A stretch of DNA of 64,000 nt, taken from positions 42,184 through 106,183 of the forward strand of contig NZ_JAJAPW010000008.1 of assembly GCF_020523925.1 (NCBI RefSeq). Reading direction: 5' to 3'. The notes beneath the pieces are model-generated. The model saw only the letters and a program-made list of their open reading frames with translations, made no database searches and was not told where the DNA came from. This document shows, one piece after another, positions 10,954 through 19,630 of the stretch. Position numbers and translations under genes: made by a program. The stretch is from Neotamlana laminarinivorans. Its GTDB lineage: Bacteria; Bacteroidota; Bacteroidia; Flavobacteriales; Flavobacteriaceae. Numbering within the stretch: the first letter of the stretch is position 1; every line of letters begins with the position of its first letter.

Positions 10954-11030
10954 ATTGCAACCAATAATTAAACATAAAAGACTATCGGTCTGTTTTACTT
11001 TTCAGCCTTATGCAATTTTTTAAAATAAAG

Positions 11031-11060
11031 TTTCGTTAACGGTAGTAATTTGTATTTTTG
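11031..11060 (+). promoter_or_regulatory. Bacteroidota-type promoter of ftsK
   Basis: A TTTC element at 11031 and TATTTTTG at 11053-11060 are spaced 18 bases apart, close to the TTTG-N19-TAnnTTTG consensus. The transcript would start about 14 bases before ATG 11079. Confidence 0.55.
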
Positions 11061-11078
11061 CTTAAATTAAAACCGTGA

Positions 11079-13493
11079 ATGGCGAAACGTAAACCCAAAA
11101 CTAAAAAAGCACCTAGAAAAAAAATTAAAATGCCTAGTTTAAAACTATCAAACCAGCAAAAACTGGTATTAGGTAGTTTTTTAATAATCTTTGGTATTGT
11201 TTTGTGTATAGCCTTCATTTCATTTTTCTTTACCGGAGAAGCCGATCAAAGTAATCTTTCAAATTTTACAAACCGTAATGTTGCCACTAAAAATTGGTTA
11301 AGTAAATCTGGAGCTTGGTTAAGCGATTTGTTTATACAAAGAGGCTTTGGTGTTGCTTCCTTTATTTTTTCCGGATTAATATTTTTATCTGGTGTTTATG
11401 TTTTAATGAACTTAAATACAGTAAAACTTCGTAAACACTGGTTTTGGGGCACATTAATTGTTATTTGGTGTTCAATTTTATTAGGTTTTTTTAAAGATAA
11501 AATAGATATTTTAGGAGGCACTATTGGTTTTGAGTTAAACAGCTTTCTTCAAGATTATATTGGAAAAATTGGCACTTCACTCCTACTCGTTTTTGGTTTA
11601 ATAACTTACTTAGCCATTCGATTTAAAGTAACTTTCGAGAACATTACAAACTTATTTAAATCTGCAAAAAAAGATTTAAAAGATGAATTTGCCGATGCCA
11701 ATAAAGACACCATAATTCCTATAGATAATAACCTATCGGAAGAAGCTCAAGCCATAAAAGATGCATTCGAAATAAATTTAGATAATAAACCCGAATCTAA
11801 ACCCGAACCAACTCCAGAACCTGTAAAAGTTGTAAAAACTGAACCTGTTTCGGCTCCTTTAGAAGTTAATGTTGCTGAAGCTGAAGAAGAAGAAGACATT
11901 GAGCCAGAACTGGAAATGGAAGTTAAAACAGTGGTTGATGAAGATGCTGAAAGAAAAAACCTAGCCAATAAATTGGTTGAAGATTTTGGCGAATTCGACC
12001 CTACACTAGAACTATCAAAATACCAATTCCCTCCGCTTGATTTATTAAAAAAATACAACACAGAAGGTATAACTATAAACCAAGAAGAGCTTGAAGCCAA
12101 CAAAAACCGTATTGTTGAAACTTTAAGTAATTATAAAATAGGTATTGCTAGTATTAAAGCAACCATTGGGCCAACAGTAACACTTTATGAAATTGTTCCT
12201 GAAGCGGGTGTTAGAATTTCAAAAATTAAAAACTTAGAAGACGATATTGCACTTTCGCTCTCTGCACTAGGTATACGTATTATTGCTCCAATTCCTGGAA
12301 AAGGAACTATTGGTATTGAGGTTCCAAACACAAACTCGACTATAGTTTCAATGCGTTCGGTTATTGCTGCAAAAAAGTTTCAAAGCTCCGAAATGCATTT
12401 ACCTATAGCTCTTGGTAAAACCATTAGCAACGAAACCTTTGTTGTTGATTTGGCTAAAATGCCTCACTTACTTATGGCTGGTGCTACAGGACAGGGAAAA
12501 TCGGTTGGTTTAAATGCCATTTTAACATCGTTACTTTACAAAAAACATCCTGCAGAAGTTAAATTTATTCTTGTAGATCCTAAAAAAGTAGAATTAACAC
12601 TTTTTAATAAAATTGAGCGTCATTACTTAGCAAAATTACCAGATAGTGAAGAAGCCATAATTACAGATAACACAAAGGTTATAAATACATTAAACTCATT
12701 ATGTATTGAAATGGACAATCGTTACGAATTGCTGAAAAATGCGATGTGCCGTAACATTGTAGAGTATAACAATAAGTTTAAAGAAAGAAAATTAAACCCT
12801 AACGATGGGCATCAATTTTTACCATATATAGTATTGGTAGTAGATGAGTTTGCCGATTTAATAATGACAGCTGGTAAAGAAGTAGAAACACCCATAGCAC
12901 GTCTAGCCCAATTAGCACGTGCCATTGGTATACATTTAATTATTGCAACACAGCGCCCATCGGTTAATGTTATTACAGGTATCATTAAAGCTAACTTCCC
13001 TGCTAGAATTGCTTTTAGGGTAACTTCTAAAATAGATTCGCGTACTATTTTAGATGGTTCTGGCGCCGACCAACTTATTGGTCGTGGAGATTTACTTTAC
13101 ACACAAGGCAACGACCTTATTCGTGTACAATGTGCTTTTGTAGACACACCAGAAGTTGAGAAAATTACAGATTACATAGGCTCACAAAAAGCCTACCCCG
13201 AAGCTTATTTACTACCAGAATATGTAGGAGAAGAAAGTGGCACAAGTCTTGATATAGATATAGCAGATCGCGATAAACTATTTAAAGATGCTGCTATTGT
13301 AATTGTAACCGCTCAGCAAGGTTCGGCTTCATTATTACAGCGTAAACTTAAATTAGGTTATAACCGTGCTGGAAGAATTATAGATCAATTAGAAGCTGCT
13401 GGTATTGTAGGGCCATTTGAAGGTAGTAAAGCACGCCAAGTATTAATACCAGACTTAATTGCATTAGATCAACATTTAGAAAACGAAATTTAA
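11079..13493 (+). CDS. ftsK: DNA translocase FtsK
   Basis: The 804-residue FtsK/SpoIIIE protein pumps chromosome ends through the division septum and activates dimer resolution. Four hydrophobic segments occupy roughly residues 27-180. An acidic Pro/Glu linker follows (about 215-300). The motor has Walker A AGATGQGKS near residue 470 and Walker B IVLVVDEFADLI near 583. A winged-helix gamma domain at the end (ASLLQRKLKLGYNRAGRIID) reads KOPS. The highly basic N-terminus MAKRKPKTKK is plausible. It heads a run with the LolA-like and LptF/G-like genes. Confidence 0.97.
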   Translation: MAKRKPKTKKAPRKKIKMPSLKLSNQQKLVLGSFLIIFGIVLCIAFISFFFTGEADQSNLSNFTNRNVATKNWLSKSGAWLSDLFIQRGFGVASFIFSGLIFLSGVYVLMNLNTVKLRKHWFWGTLIVIWCSILLGFFKDKIDILGGTIGFELNSFLQDYIGKIGTSLLLVFGLITYLAIRFKVTFENITNLFKSAKKDLKDEFADANKDTIIPIDNNLSEEAQAIKDAFEINLDNKPESKPEPTPEPVKVVKTEPVSAPLEVNVAEAEEEEDIEPELEMEVKTVVDEDAERKNLANKLVEDFGEFDPTLELSKYQFPPLDLLKKYNTEGITINQEELEANKNRIVETLSNYKIGIASIKATIGPTVTLYEIVPEAGVRISKIKNLEDDIALSLSALGIRIIAPIPGKGTIGIEVPNTNSTIVSMRSVIAAKKFQSSEMHLPIALGKTISNETFVVDLAKMPHLLMAGATGQGKSVGLNAILTSLLYKKHPAEVKFILVDPKKVELTLFNKIERHYLAKLPDSEEAIITDNTKVINTLNSLCIEMDNRYELLKNAMCRNIVEYNNKFKERKLNPNDGHQFLPYIVLVVDEFADLIMTAGKEVETPIARLAQLARAIGIHLIIATQRPSVNVITGIIKANFPARIAFRVTSKIDSRTILDGSGADQLIGRGDLLYTQGNDLIRVQCAFVDTPEVEKITDYIGSQKAYPEAYLLPEYVGEESGTSLDIDIADRDKLFKDAAIVIVTAQQGSASLLQRKLKLGYNRAGRIIDQLEAAGIVGPFEGSKARQVLIPDLIALDQHLENEI

Positions 13494-13505
13494 TTAATAA
13501 AAAAA

Positions 13506-14141
13506 ATGAAAAAATTTATAACACTTGTATTACTTACACTTTCAATAACAACATTTGCGCAAAACAAAGGCAAAGTGTTACTAAACGAAGTATCAGAAAA
13601 AGTAAAAAGTTATAATAACATATCTATAGATTTTAAATACACACTGGAAAACACTTCAGAAAATGTAAAACAAGAAACTAAAGGCGATGTTATTATGCAA
13701 GGCGATAAATACCGCTTAAACATTTTAGGCGTTACAAGATTATTTGATGGTAAAAAATTGTACAGCATTAGTCCAGAAGATGAAGAAGTTACTATTTCTA
13801 CAGAAAACGAAGACGATGGCAATGCTATTACACCAAGTAAAATGTTATCATTTTATGAAGATGGTTACACTTATAAGCTAGATATTGAACAAAATATTAA
13901 TGGTAGAAAAATTCAATACGTAAAATTAACACCTATTGATTCTAATTCTGAAATTAAAACCATTCATTTAGGTATCGATTCTAAAACAAAACACATTTAC
14001 AACCTAATTCAGGTTGGTAAAAATGGAACAAAAACAACACTAACAGTAAATTCTTTTAAAACAAATACACCTTTATCAAAAACCTTATTTACCTTTGATT
14101 CGAGTAAATACAGCGATTATTACATCAATTCTTTAGATTAA
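13506..14141 (+). CDS. LolA-like outer-membrane lipoprotein carrier protein
   Basis: The 211-residue protein has a cleavable signal peptide (MKKFITLVLLTLSITTFAQ). It has the LolA/LolB-like half-barrel pattern: KGDVIMQGDKYRLNILGVTR then LFDGKKLYSISPEDEEV. The role is periplasmic transfer of lipoproteins from inner to outer membrane. It sits 12 bases after ftsK, a neighbourhood common in Flavobacteriia, and seven bases before the LptF/G-like permease, so the three are probably cotranscribed. Confidence 0.9.
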   Translation: MKKFITLVLLTLSITTFAQNKGKVLLNEVSEKVKSYNNISIDFKYTLENTSENVKQETKGDVIMQGDKYRLNILGVTRLFDGKKLYSISPEDEEVTISTENEDDGNAITPSKMLSFYEDGYTYKLDIEQNINGRKIQYVKLTPIDSNSEIKTIHLGIDSKTKHIYNLIQVGKNGTKTTLTVNSFKTNTPLSKTLFTFDSSKYSDYYINSLD

Positions 14142-14148
14142 GATTTTA

Positions 14149-16134
14149 GTGAAAATTTTAGATAGGTACATATTAACCACATACCTCCGTACATTTCTCA
14201 GCGTGTTTATTATTCTCATGCTGATTTTTGTTTTACAAACTATTTGGCTTTACATACGAGAATTATCTGGTAAAGATTTAGACATCATTGTTATAGTAAA
14301 ATTCTTAGTCTATTTCATGCCCAAGCTAATACCTTTAGTATTACCACTTACAATTTTATTAGCCTCGATTATGGTTTTTGGTAGTTTTGCCGAAAATTAT
14401 GAGTTCGCTGCAATGAAATCTACTGGAATTTCTCTGCAACGTGCCATGTCTGGATTAAGCGTTTTTATAGTTATTCTTGCTGTAATTACCTTTTTCTTTT
14501 CAAATAATGTTATCCCTTGGGCAGAATATAACTCGTATAACCTACGTAAAAACATTGCCAAACTAAAACCGGCTATGTTACTTGCAAAAGGACAATTTAA
14601 TGAGGTTGGTTTATATAACATAAAGTTTACAGAAAAAACTGGTGAACGAGGTCAATATTTAAAAAATGTTACTATTCATGTAAGAAGTAGTAACGGCAGA
14701 GAAAATGCTACAACTATAATTTCTAAAGATGGTGAATTAGCTAGTAAAGAAGATTCTAATGTTTTAAAACTAATATTAACCGATGGCTATTATTATAGCG
14801 ACTTGTCTCCAAAAACTAAAAAAGATCGAGACAAAAAACCATTTGCTAAAAGTAAATTTGAAACAAAAATAATTAACATAGATTTATCTGAGCTTAACGA
14901 TGTAGATATAGATGAAAAATCTCAAACTGATAAGTATAGCATGCTTAATGTTTCTGGTTTAAATAAATCTATTGATTCTTTAATTGAAAAAAGTATTGCA
15001 GACCATGGGGCATTTGCAAAAAATTTACACCAGCGCTCTAGTTTAATAAGTACTAAAAATATATCTAACACTAAAAAAGACAGCACAAAAGTTAGTAAAG
15101 ACTCTACTTACTTAGGCAATTTGCTAGATATTTTTGATACTAAAAAGAAAATACAAATAATAGATAATACCACTCGCACATTATCTAGCCCTCAACAAAT
15201 AATAAAATCTAAAGAAACAAACATAAAAATTCAAGACGAACTTTTAAATAGGCATTTTATTTCGCTACACGAAAAATTTGCTTTAGGTTTTGCTTGTATA
15301 ATTCTGTTTTTTGTAGGTGCACCTTTAGGCGCACTTATTAGAAAAGGAGGTATTGGGCTACCTATGGTAGTTGCAATACTTTTATTTTTAACCTACCACT
15401 TTATTGGTATTTTTGCTACAAATAGTGCAAAAAAAGGTGGGTTCGATCCTGTTTTAGCACCTTGGTTTTCAACTTTAATTATGCTACCATTAGGTGTGTT
15501 TTTAACTAAACGTGCTACTGCCGATAAAGGTTTATTCGATTTTGATAGTGTTTTAGATCCGCTTAAAAAAATATTCAAAATTAAAAATAATAACAGTCAC
15601 GATTATAAATTTTTAAACTCTAAGAAAAACACCGAATTAATCGATATTATTAATAATTACGAGGCTTTAGGTCATGATGAATTATGCCGATATGAAGCCT
15701 ACAAAGTTTTAAAACAAAGAGGTAACGATATTGAAGATTTAAAAGAAAAAGGGCTATTAATTAATAATAATTATAAAACATCTGAAAACTTAATCTTCAA
15801 TGAATACACACCTCACTCTACATATGCTATTGCTTTATTTATAACTGGAGTTGTATTACTTATTCTTCATTTTATATTTAAAAACAACAAATTACCTTCT
15901 GTGGCTGCTGCCTCAATTCAATTAAGCATTATGGCTTTAATTTTATTCGTTGTTTATTACGTAAAATCACTAGTCAATTTATATTCATTTTATAAGTTCA
16001 TTAAAAAACCAAGAAAAAAACCTCATATAATATTGGTTATTTTAGGTTTCCCGCTGTACTTTATATCTTATCTAATATTTAAAGAAAAAGTAAGAGAAGA
16101 CTTAAAGTTAAATTATTTAGAATCTTTAAAATAA
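14149..16134 (+). CDS. LptF/LptG-family permease with extended C-terminus
   Basis: A 661-residue membrane protein starting with GTG at 14149. The start MKILDRYILTTYLRTFLSVF is the canonical LptF/LptG opening helix. Three membrane helices, a large periplasmic beta-jellyroll region and three more helices (about residues 375-455) give the permease that, with LptB2, extracts lipopolysaccharide. The ordinary family length is about 360. Here the periplasmic domain has a charged insertion (about 265-370), and after residue 455 come roughly 200 extra residues with three further hydrophobic segments. The function of the extra part is unknown. Confidence 0.9.
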   Translation: MKILDRYILTTYLRTFLSVFIILMLIFVLQTIWLYIRELSGKDLDIIVIVKFLVYFMPKLIPLVLPLTILLASIMVFGSFAENYEFAAMKSTGISLQRAMSGLSVFIVILAVITFFFSNNVIPWAEYNSYNLRKNIAKLKPAMLLAKGQFNEVGLYNIKFTEKTGERGQYLKNVTIHVRSSNGRENATTIISKDGELASKEDSNVLKLILTDGYYYSDLSPKTKKDRDKKPFAKSKFETKIINIDLSELNDVDIDEKSQTDKYSMLNVSGLNKSIDSLIEKSIADHGAFAKNLHQRSSLISTKNISNTKKDSTKVSKDSTYLGNLLDIFDTKKKIQIIDNTTRTLSSPQQIIKSKETNIKIQDELLNRHFISLHEKFALGFACIILFFVGAPLGALIRKGGIGLPMVVAILLFLTYHFIGIFATNSAKKGGFDPVLAPWFSTLIMLPLGVFLTKRATADKGLFDFDSVLDPLKKIFKIKNNNSHDYKFLNSKKNTELIDIINNYEALGHDELCRYEAYKVLKQRGNDIEDLKEKGLLINNNYKTSENLIFNEYTPHSTYAIALFITGVVLLILHFIFKNNKLPSVAAASIQLSIMALILFVVYYVKSLVNLYSFYKFIKKPRKKPHIILVILGFPLYFISYLIFKEKVREDLKLNYLESLK

Positions 16135-16146
16135 GTAATATCTTTG
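16116..16146 (+). promoter_or_regulatory. Promoter immediately before ribB
   Basis: TTTA at 16116, then 19 bases, then TATCTTTG at 16139-16146 match the Bacteroidota consensus. The element overlaps the end of the LptF/G gene. The expected transcript start is near 16151-16153, so the first ATG (16151) would be leaderless and ATG 16166 would have a very short leader. Confidence 0.6.
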
Positions 16147-16165
16147 TAACATGTTAGCAGAACCT

Positions 16166-17311
16166 ATGACACCTAAGAAAGCTTCTACATTTCAACTAAA
16201 CACCATTCAAGAAGCCATTAACGATATTAAAAACGGTAAAGTTATTATTGTTGTTGATGATGAAAATCGTGAAAACGAGGGCGATTTTGTTGCAGCAGCC
16301 GAAACAGTTACGCCACAAATAATAAACTTTATGGCTAAACATGGCCGCGGTTTAATTTGTGCGCCACTAACCGAAAACCGCTGTAAAGAATTAGAGCTTA
16401 ACATGATGGTTAACAACAACACCGACCCTATGGAAACTGCATTTACAGTTTCTGTAGATTTAAGAGGTGGTGGAGTTACCACAGGTATTTCTGCAAGCGA
16501 CAGAGCTAAAACTATTGAAGCCTTAATTAATGAAAACACTAAACCATTTGAACTAGCCAGACCTGGCCATATTTTTCCTTTAGTTGCCAAAGAAGGTGGT
16601 GTTTTAAGAAGAACTGGACACACCGAAGCTGCTATAGATTTTGCAAGATTAGCTGGCCTAAAACCTGCTGGTGTAATTGTTGAAATTATGAATGATGATG
16701 GTAGTATGGCTAGACTACCTCAACTTATGGAAGTTGCAAAAAAGTTAGATTTAAAAATAGTTTCTATTGAAGATTTAGTGGCTTACAGAATGCAACACGA
16801 TTCGTTAATTGAAAAGAAAGAAGATTTCCAGATTGAAACGCGTTTTGGCAATTATAGGCTTAGAGCATACCAACAAACCACAAATAACCAAGTACATATT
16901 GCTTTAACAAAAGGAACTTGGAGTGAAAATGAAGAAGTACTTACACGAATAAACTCTAACCCAACAAATAACGATGTTTTAGGTGCTATTACTAGTAATG
17001 TTGATGCCCAATTAAACAATATGTTCGAGATAATTAATAAAGAAGGTAAAGGCGCCATACTTTTTATTAATCAAGAATCGCAATCGATGAATATTTTAAA
17101 CCGATTGCAAACATTAAAAGCTCAACAAACACCTAACCAAATAACTAATGCACCAAAAATAAGTATGGATGCTCGAGATTTTGGTATTGGAGCTCAAATA
17201 TTACACGATTTAAACATTCACAAACTAAAACTTTTATCGAATAGCCAACAAACCAAACGTGTTGGTTTAATTGGCTATGGTTTAGAAATTGTTGAGTATG
17301 TAAATTATTAG
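16166..17311 (+). CDS. ribB: 3,4-dihydroxy-2-butanone 4-phosphate synthase with degenerate GTP cyclohydrolase II domain
   Basis: Residues 1-210 form a complete DHBP synthase making the four-carbon riboflavin precursor from ribulose 5-phosphate: the acidic loop is DDENRENEGDFV, and the substrate-binding segment is GHTEAAIDFARLAGL. The C-terminal 170 residues align with GTP cyclohydrolase II (FGNYRLRAYQQ, KRVGLIGYGLEI) but lack the zinc-binding cysteine cluster and the catalytic arginine/tyrosine loop. The cyclohydrolase is therefore probably inactive and a separate RibA should exist elsewhere. ATG 16166 is preferred because the promoter at 16116-16146 leaves ATG 16151 at the transcript start; the longer start adds five residues. 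Confidence 0.93.
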   Translation: MTPKKASTFQLNTIQEAINDIKNGKVIIVVDDENRENEGDFVAAAETVTPQIINFMAKHGRGLICAPLTENRCKELELNMMVNNNTDPMETAFTVSVDLRGGGVTTGISASDRAKTIEALINENTKPFELARPGHIFPLVAKEGGVLRRTGHTEAAIDFARLAGLKPAGVIVEIMNDDGSMARLPQLMEVAKKLDLKIVSIEDLVAYRMQHDSLIEKKEDFQIETRFGNYRLRAYQQTTNNQVHIALTKGTWSENEEVLTRINSNPTNNDVLGAITSNVDAQLNNMFEIINKEGKGAILFINQESQSMNILNRLQTLKAQQTPNQITNAPKISMDARDFGIGAQILHDLNIHKLKLLSNSQQTKRVGLIGYGLEIVEYVNY

Positions 17312-17329
17312 TTTTTTTACAAACTAATT
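17306..17329. terminator. Short bidirectional hairpin between convergent ribB and aminotransferase
   Basis: ATTAGTTT pairs with AAACTAAT around a short T-rich loop. It spans the stop codons of both convergent genes, which lie only 12 bases apart. The stem is AT-rich and thus weak, but it is the only terminator-like structure available. Confidence 0.4.
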
Positions 17330-18520
17330 TAAAACTGACTTAATAATTTGAGCCATTTTAGTTGCTCTCTCTTTAACTTCATCTTCCGTCCATGAAAGTT
17401 TTATTAAGCATGAAATATTTCGGCCAATAAAATGATCGGATTCTTGGAAATTGGCGTTTTCTAAATATTTTAAACCTGTTTTTACTTCCTCTGAAATTGG
17501 GAATAAAGATTTTAGCTCTTTTAAATGGTTCCATTTACGAATATAATGCCAATTATTATCGTAATAGTTCCAACATGCATCGATTCCGCCCTCTTTAAAG
17601 CCTTGAATTACTTTTCTAGCTGATTCTAAATCTGGTAAAAAGAAATTAAAAAAAGCACCACTTTCTATACCGCCTTCTGGCACTTTTCGTAAAGTTACTT
17701 CTGGTAAAGCGCCAACAACTTCTTGAAATATTTTAAGGTATTTACGCTGAATTTCCAAAAACTCTGGTAAACGCTTTACTTGCGCTAAACCTACTGCAGC
17801 ATGAAGTTCTGAAATTCTGAAATTATAACCTAAAAACGGATGTGTTTCTGCCCCACGATCGCTTCCTTCATGGTCGTGACCATGATCGCTATAATGGTCG
17901 GCATTGGTATAATAGCTTTCGTTATTGGTTATTACAGCACCGCCCTCGCCACAGGTTATAGTTTTTACAAAATCGAAGGAAAAGCAACCTAAATGGCCAA
18001 TACTACCTAATGGTTTACCATTAAAAGTACCGCCTATAGCTTGACAGGCATCTTCTACTAAAAGTAAATCATTATTTTCGGCTATGGTTTGTAACGCATC
18101 CATGCTTCCCATACTACCACACATTTGCACGACCATTATGGCTTTGGTTTTTGGCGTTATGGCTTTTTTTACGGCTTCTGGGTTAAGGCAAAGTGTTTCG
18201 TCTATATCAACTAAAACGGGTATGGCTCCTAGTAGCATTATAGCCTCGAAACTGGCTACAAAGGTAAAGGTTGGCATAATTACCTCATCTCCCGCTCCTA
18301 CTCCTGCACTTGCTAATGCAACGCTTACGGCTGCTGTACCGCTTGATACTAATTGTACGTGGTTTGTTTTAAATGTTTTAGATAATTCGGTTTCTAGTTC
18401 TTTTGCTTTCCAGTGGCCTTTTCGCATACCATCGAAGCCATAGCGCATTAGTACGCCATTATCTAGCACATCGTTTACTTGTTGTTTTTCTAATTCTCCA
18501 AATAGTTCAAATCCTGGCAT
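17324..18520 (-). CDS. DegT/DnrJ/EryC1/StrS aminotransferase, KdnA-like
   Basis: The 398-residue sugar aminotransferase has PLP lysine Lys186 in FDFVKTITCGEGG and Asp157 in LLVEDACQAIGG. Several stretches recall Shewanella KdnA, which aminates the 8-position of Kdo: the start MPGFELFG, IDETLCLNPE, QMCGSMGSMD and the His-rich SDHGHDHEGSDRGAE. By that likeness it may make 8-amino-Kdo for lipopolysaccharide. No KdnB oxidase gene lies beside it here, so the assignment is by remembered resemblance and should be read as KdnA-like. It is convergent with ribB and preceded by a structured RNA-like element. Confidence 0.82.
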   Translation of the reverse strand: MPGFELFGELEKQQVNDVLDNGVLMRYGFDGMRKGHWKAKELETELSKTFKTNHVQLVSSGTAAVSVALASAGVGAGDEVIMPTFTFVASFEAIMLLGAIPVLVDIDETLCLNPEAVKKAITPKTKAIMVVQMCGSMGSMDALQTIAENNDLLLVEDACQAIGGTFNGKPLGSIGHLGCFSFDFVKTITCGEGGAVITNNESYYTNADHYSDHGHDHEGSDRGAETHPFLGYNFRISELHAAVGLAQVKRLPEFLEIQRKYLKIFQEVVGALPEVTLRKVPEGGIESGAFFNFFLPDLESARKVIQGFKEGGIDACWNYYDNNWHYIRKWNHLKELKSLFPISEEVKTGLKYLENANFQESDHFIGRNISCLIKLSWTEDEVKERATKMAQIIKSVLN

Positions 18521-18544
18521 GATGTTTTTATTTTGTTGGGTAGT

Positions 18545-18629
18545 GCGTTAGGGATTGTAGTGGAAATCCTTTTTTGAGGTACGATAAAAAGATTGCAACG
18601 TAAAGCCCGACCCCTTTGGGGTAACGCCC
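18545..18629 (-). ncRNA. Structured intergenic element, probably Flavo-1-type
   Basis: GCGTTA (18545-18550) pairs with TAACGC (18622-18627). Inside, GGATT pairs with AATCC near 18552-18569, and CCCC-TTT-GGGG forms a tight hairpin at 18611-18621. The pattern of a GGGCG-type start and an ATCCCTAACGC end on the minus strand is a repeated element I recall from many flavobacterial intergenic regions; I believe it corresponds to the Flavo-1 RNA motif. It lies between the nitroreductase and KdnA-like genes, just upstream of the latter. Confidence 0.55.
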
Positions 18630-18635
18630 TTATTT

Positions 18636-19265
18636 TTATATTTCTATTACTGTTTCGGTTATTGGTTTACGCACCTTTTTAAGTGTTGCAAACAAGTCGT
18701 CTTCGGCTCTTATACCCACTGGTAAAAGTAGTACTGATTTTAAACCTAGTTTGGTTAAGCCTAAAATGTCGTCGTATTTTTCGGGTACGAAACCTTCCAT
18801 TGGGCAGGCATCTACTTGTATGTTTGCACATACAGTCATTAAATTTCCTAAAGCTATGTAGGCTTGATTTTTTGACCATTGTTGACACTCTGCTTGTGTT
18901 TTTTTGTCGAGCATTGCTATTAGACCTTCTTGGTAAGGTTTTAAAATATGGTCTGGTGTGTTTCGTATTTGTTTTATATTGCTGTAATATTTTTTAACAT
19001 CGGTAGCATCTACATGTTCTTGAATGCATATTACTAATAAATGTGAGGCATCTAAAACTTGATTTTGGTTATACGAGTGTGGCACCAATTGCTCGCGCTT
19101 AGTTTTATTTTCTACAACTACCATGGCTATTGTTTGTAAACCATACGATGTTGCGGTTAGGTTAAAGGCTTGCTTTAATGTATCGAGCTGTTGGTCTGTT
19201 ATTTTTTTTGTAGCGTCGAATTTTTTTGTGGCATAGCGCCAGTTTAATTGCTTTATTATATCCAT
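18636..19265 (-). CDS. Nitroreductase-family NAD(P)H oxidoreductase (NfsB-like)
   Basis: The 209-residue FMN-dependent oxidoreductase runs from ATG 19265 (MDIIKQLNWRYATKKFDATK, the classic NfsB-type opening with the FMN-binding RYATKKFD). The late motif NIQVDACPMEGFVPEKYDDI, then GIRAEDD, fits NfsB/dihydropteridine reductase types that reduce nitro compounds, quinones or flavins. An upstream in-frame ATG at 19421 is rejected because it crosses the tRNA promoter and adds low-complexity Phe/Lys residues. Confidence 0.93.
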   Translation of the reverse strand: MDIIKQLNWRYATKKFDATKKITDQQLDTLKQAFNLTATSYGLQTIAMVVVENKTKREQLVPHSYNQNQVLDASHLLVICIQEHVDATDVKKYYSNIKQIRNTPDHILKPYQEGLIAMLDKKTQAECQQWSKNQAYIALGNLMTVCANIQVDACPMEGFVPEKYDDILGLTKLGLKSVLLLPVGIRAEDDLFATLKKVRKPITETVIEI

Positions 19266-19380
19266 AAAATGTTTTGTAGCTAAGCAAAAATAATACTTGG
19301 GAATTTGTTTATTGCTAAAATTGTATAAAAATTCATTTTTTAATGCTTGAAATTTTTTTTGAAAAAAAAATTGAAATTTA

Positions 19381-19412
19381 TTTGAAAGAGTTAAAAAAGG
19401 ATTATATATTTG
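19381..19412 (+). promoter_or_regulatory. Consensus promoter of tRNA-Ser(UGA)
   Basis: TTTG at 19381-19384, a 20-base spacer, and TATATTTG at 19405-19412 exactly match the Bacteroidota sigma-A consensus. The transcript would start near 19418, about 30 bases before the tRNA. Confidence 0.85.
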
Positions 19413-19448
19413 CACCCGCATTAAGGAAATACCTTATGACGCACTCAA

Positions 19449-19533
19449 GGAGAAATGGCAGAGTGGTCGAATGCGGCAGTCTTGAAAACTGTTGAGGGTC
19501 ACACCTCCGGGGGTTCGAATCCCTCTTTCTCCG
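19449..19533 (+). tRNA. tRNA-Ser(UGA)
   Basis: The 85-base class II tRNA has acceptor GGAGAAA pairing with TTTCTCC and discriminator G. The anticodon loop CTTGAAA gives UGA. A long variable arm and the T-loop GGTTCGAATCC are present. CCA is not encoded. It has its own promoter and terminator. Confidence 0.96.
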
Positions 19534-19535
19534 CT

Positions 19536-19570
19536 AAAACCCGCAACTTAGTTGCGGGTTTTGTTTTTTA
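19536..19570 (+). terminator. Terminator of tRNA-Ser(UGA)
   Basis: AAAACCCGCAAC pairs perfectly with GTTGCGGGTTTT around TTA, followed by GTTTTTTA. It begins two bases after the tRNA. Confidence 0.9.
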
Positions 19571-19630
19571 TATACTTTTCGTTAAATTATACGACATCAC
19601 ATTTTTTAATTTTAATAAAAAGTATATAAA

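Noticed and set aside
18084..18443. Plus-strand open frame inside the KdnA-like gene
   Set aside because: Its composition is the mirror of a conserved aminotransferase. No independent motif or promoter.
19266..19421. N-terminal extension of the nitroreductase to ATG 19421
   Set aside because: The added 52 residues are Phe/Lys-rich and overlap the tRNA-Ser promoter; the family starts at MDIIKQLNWRYATKKFD.
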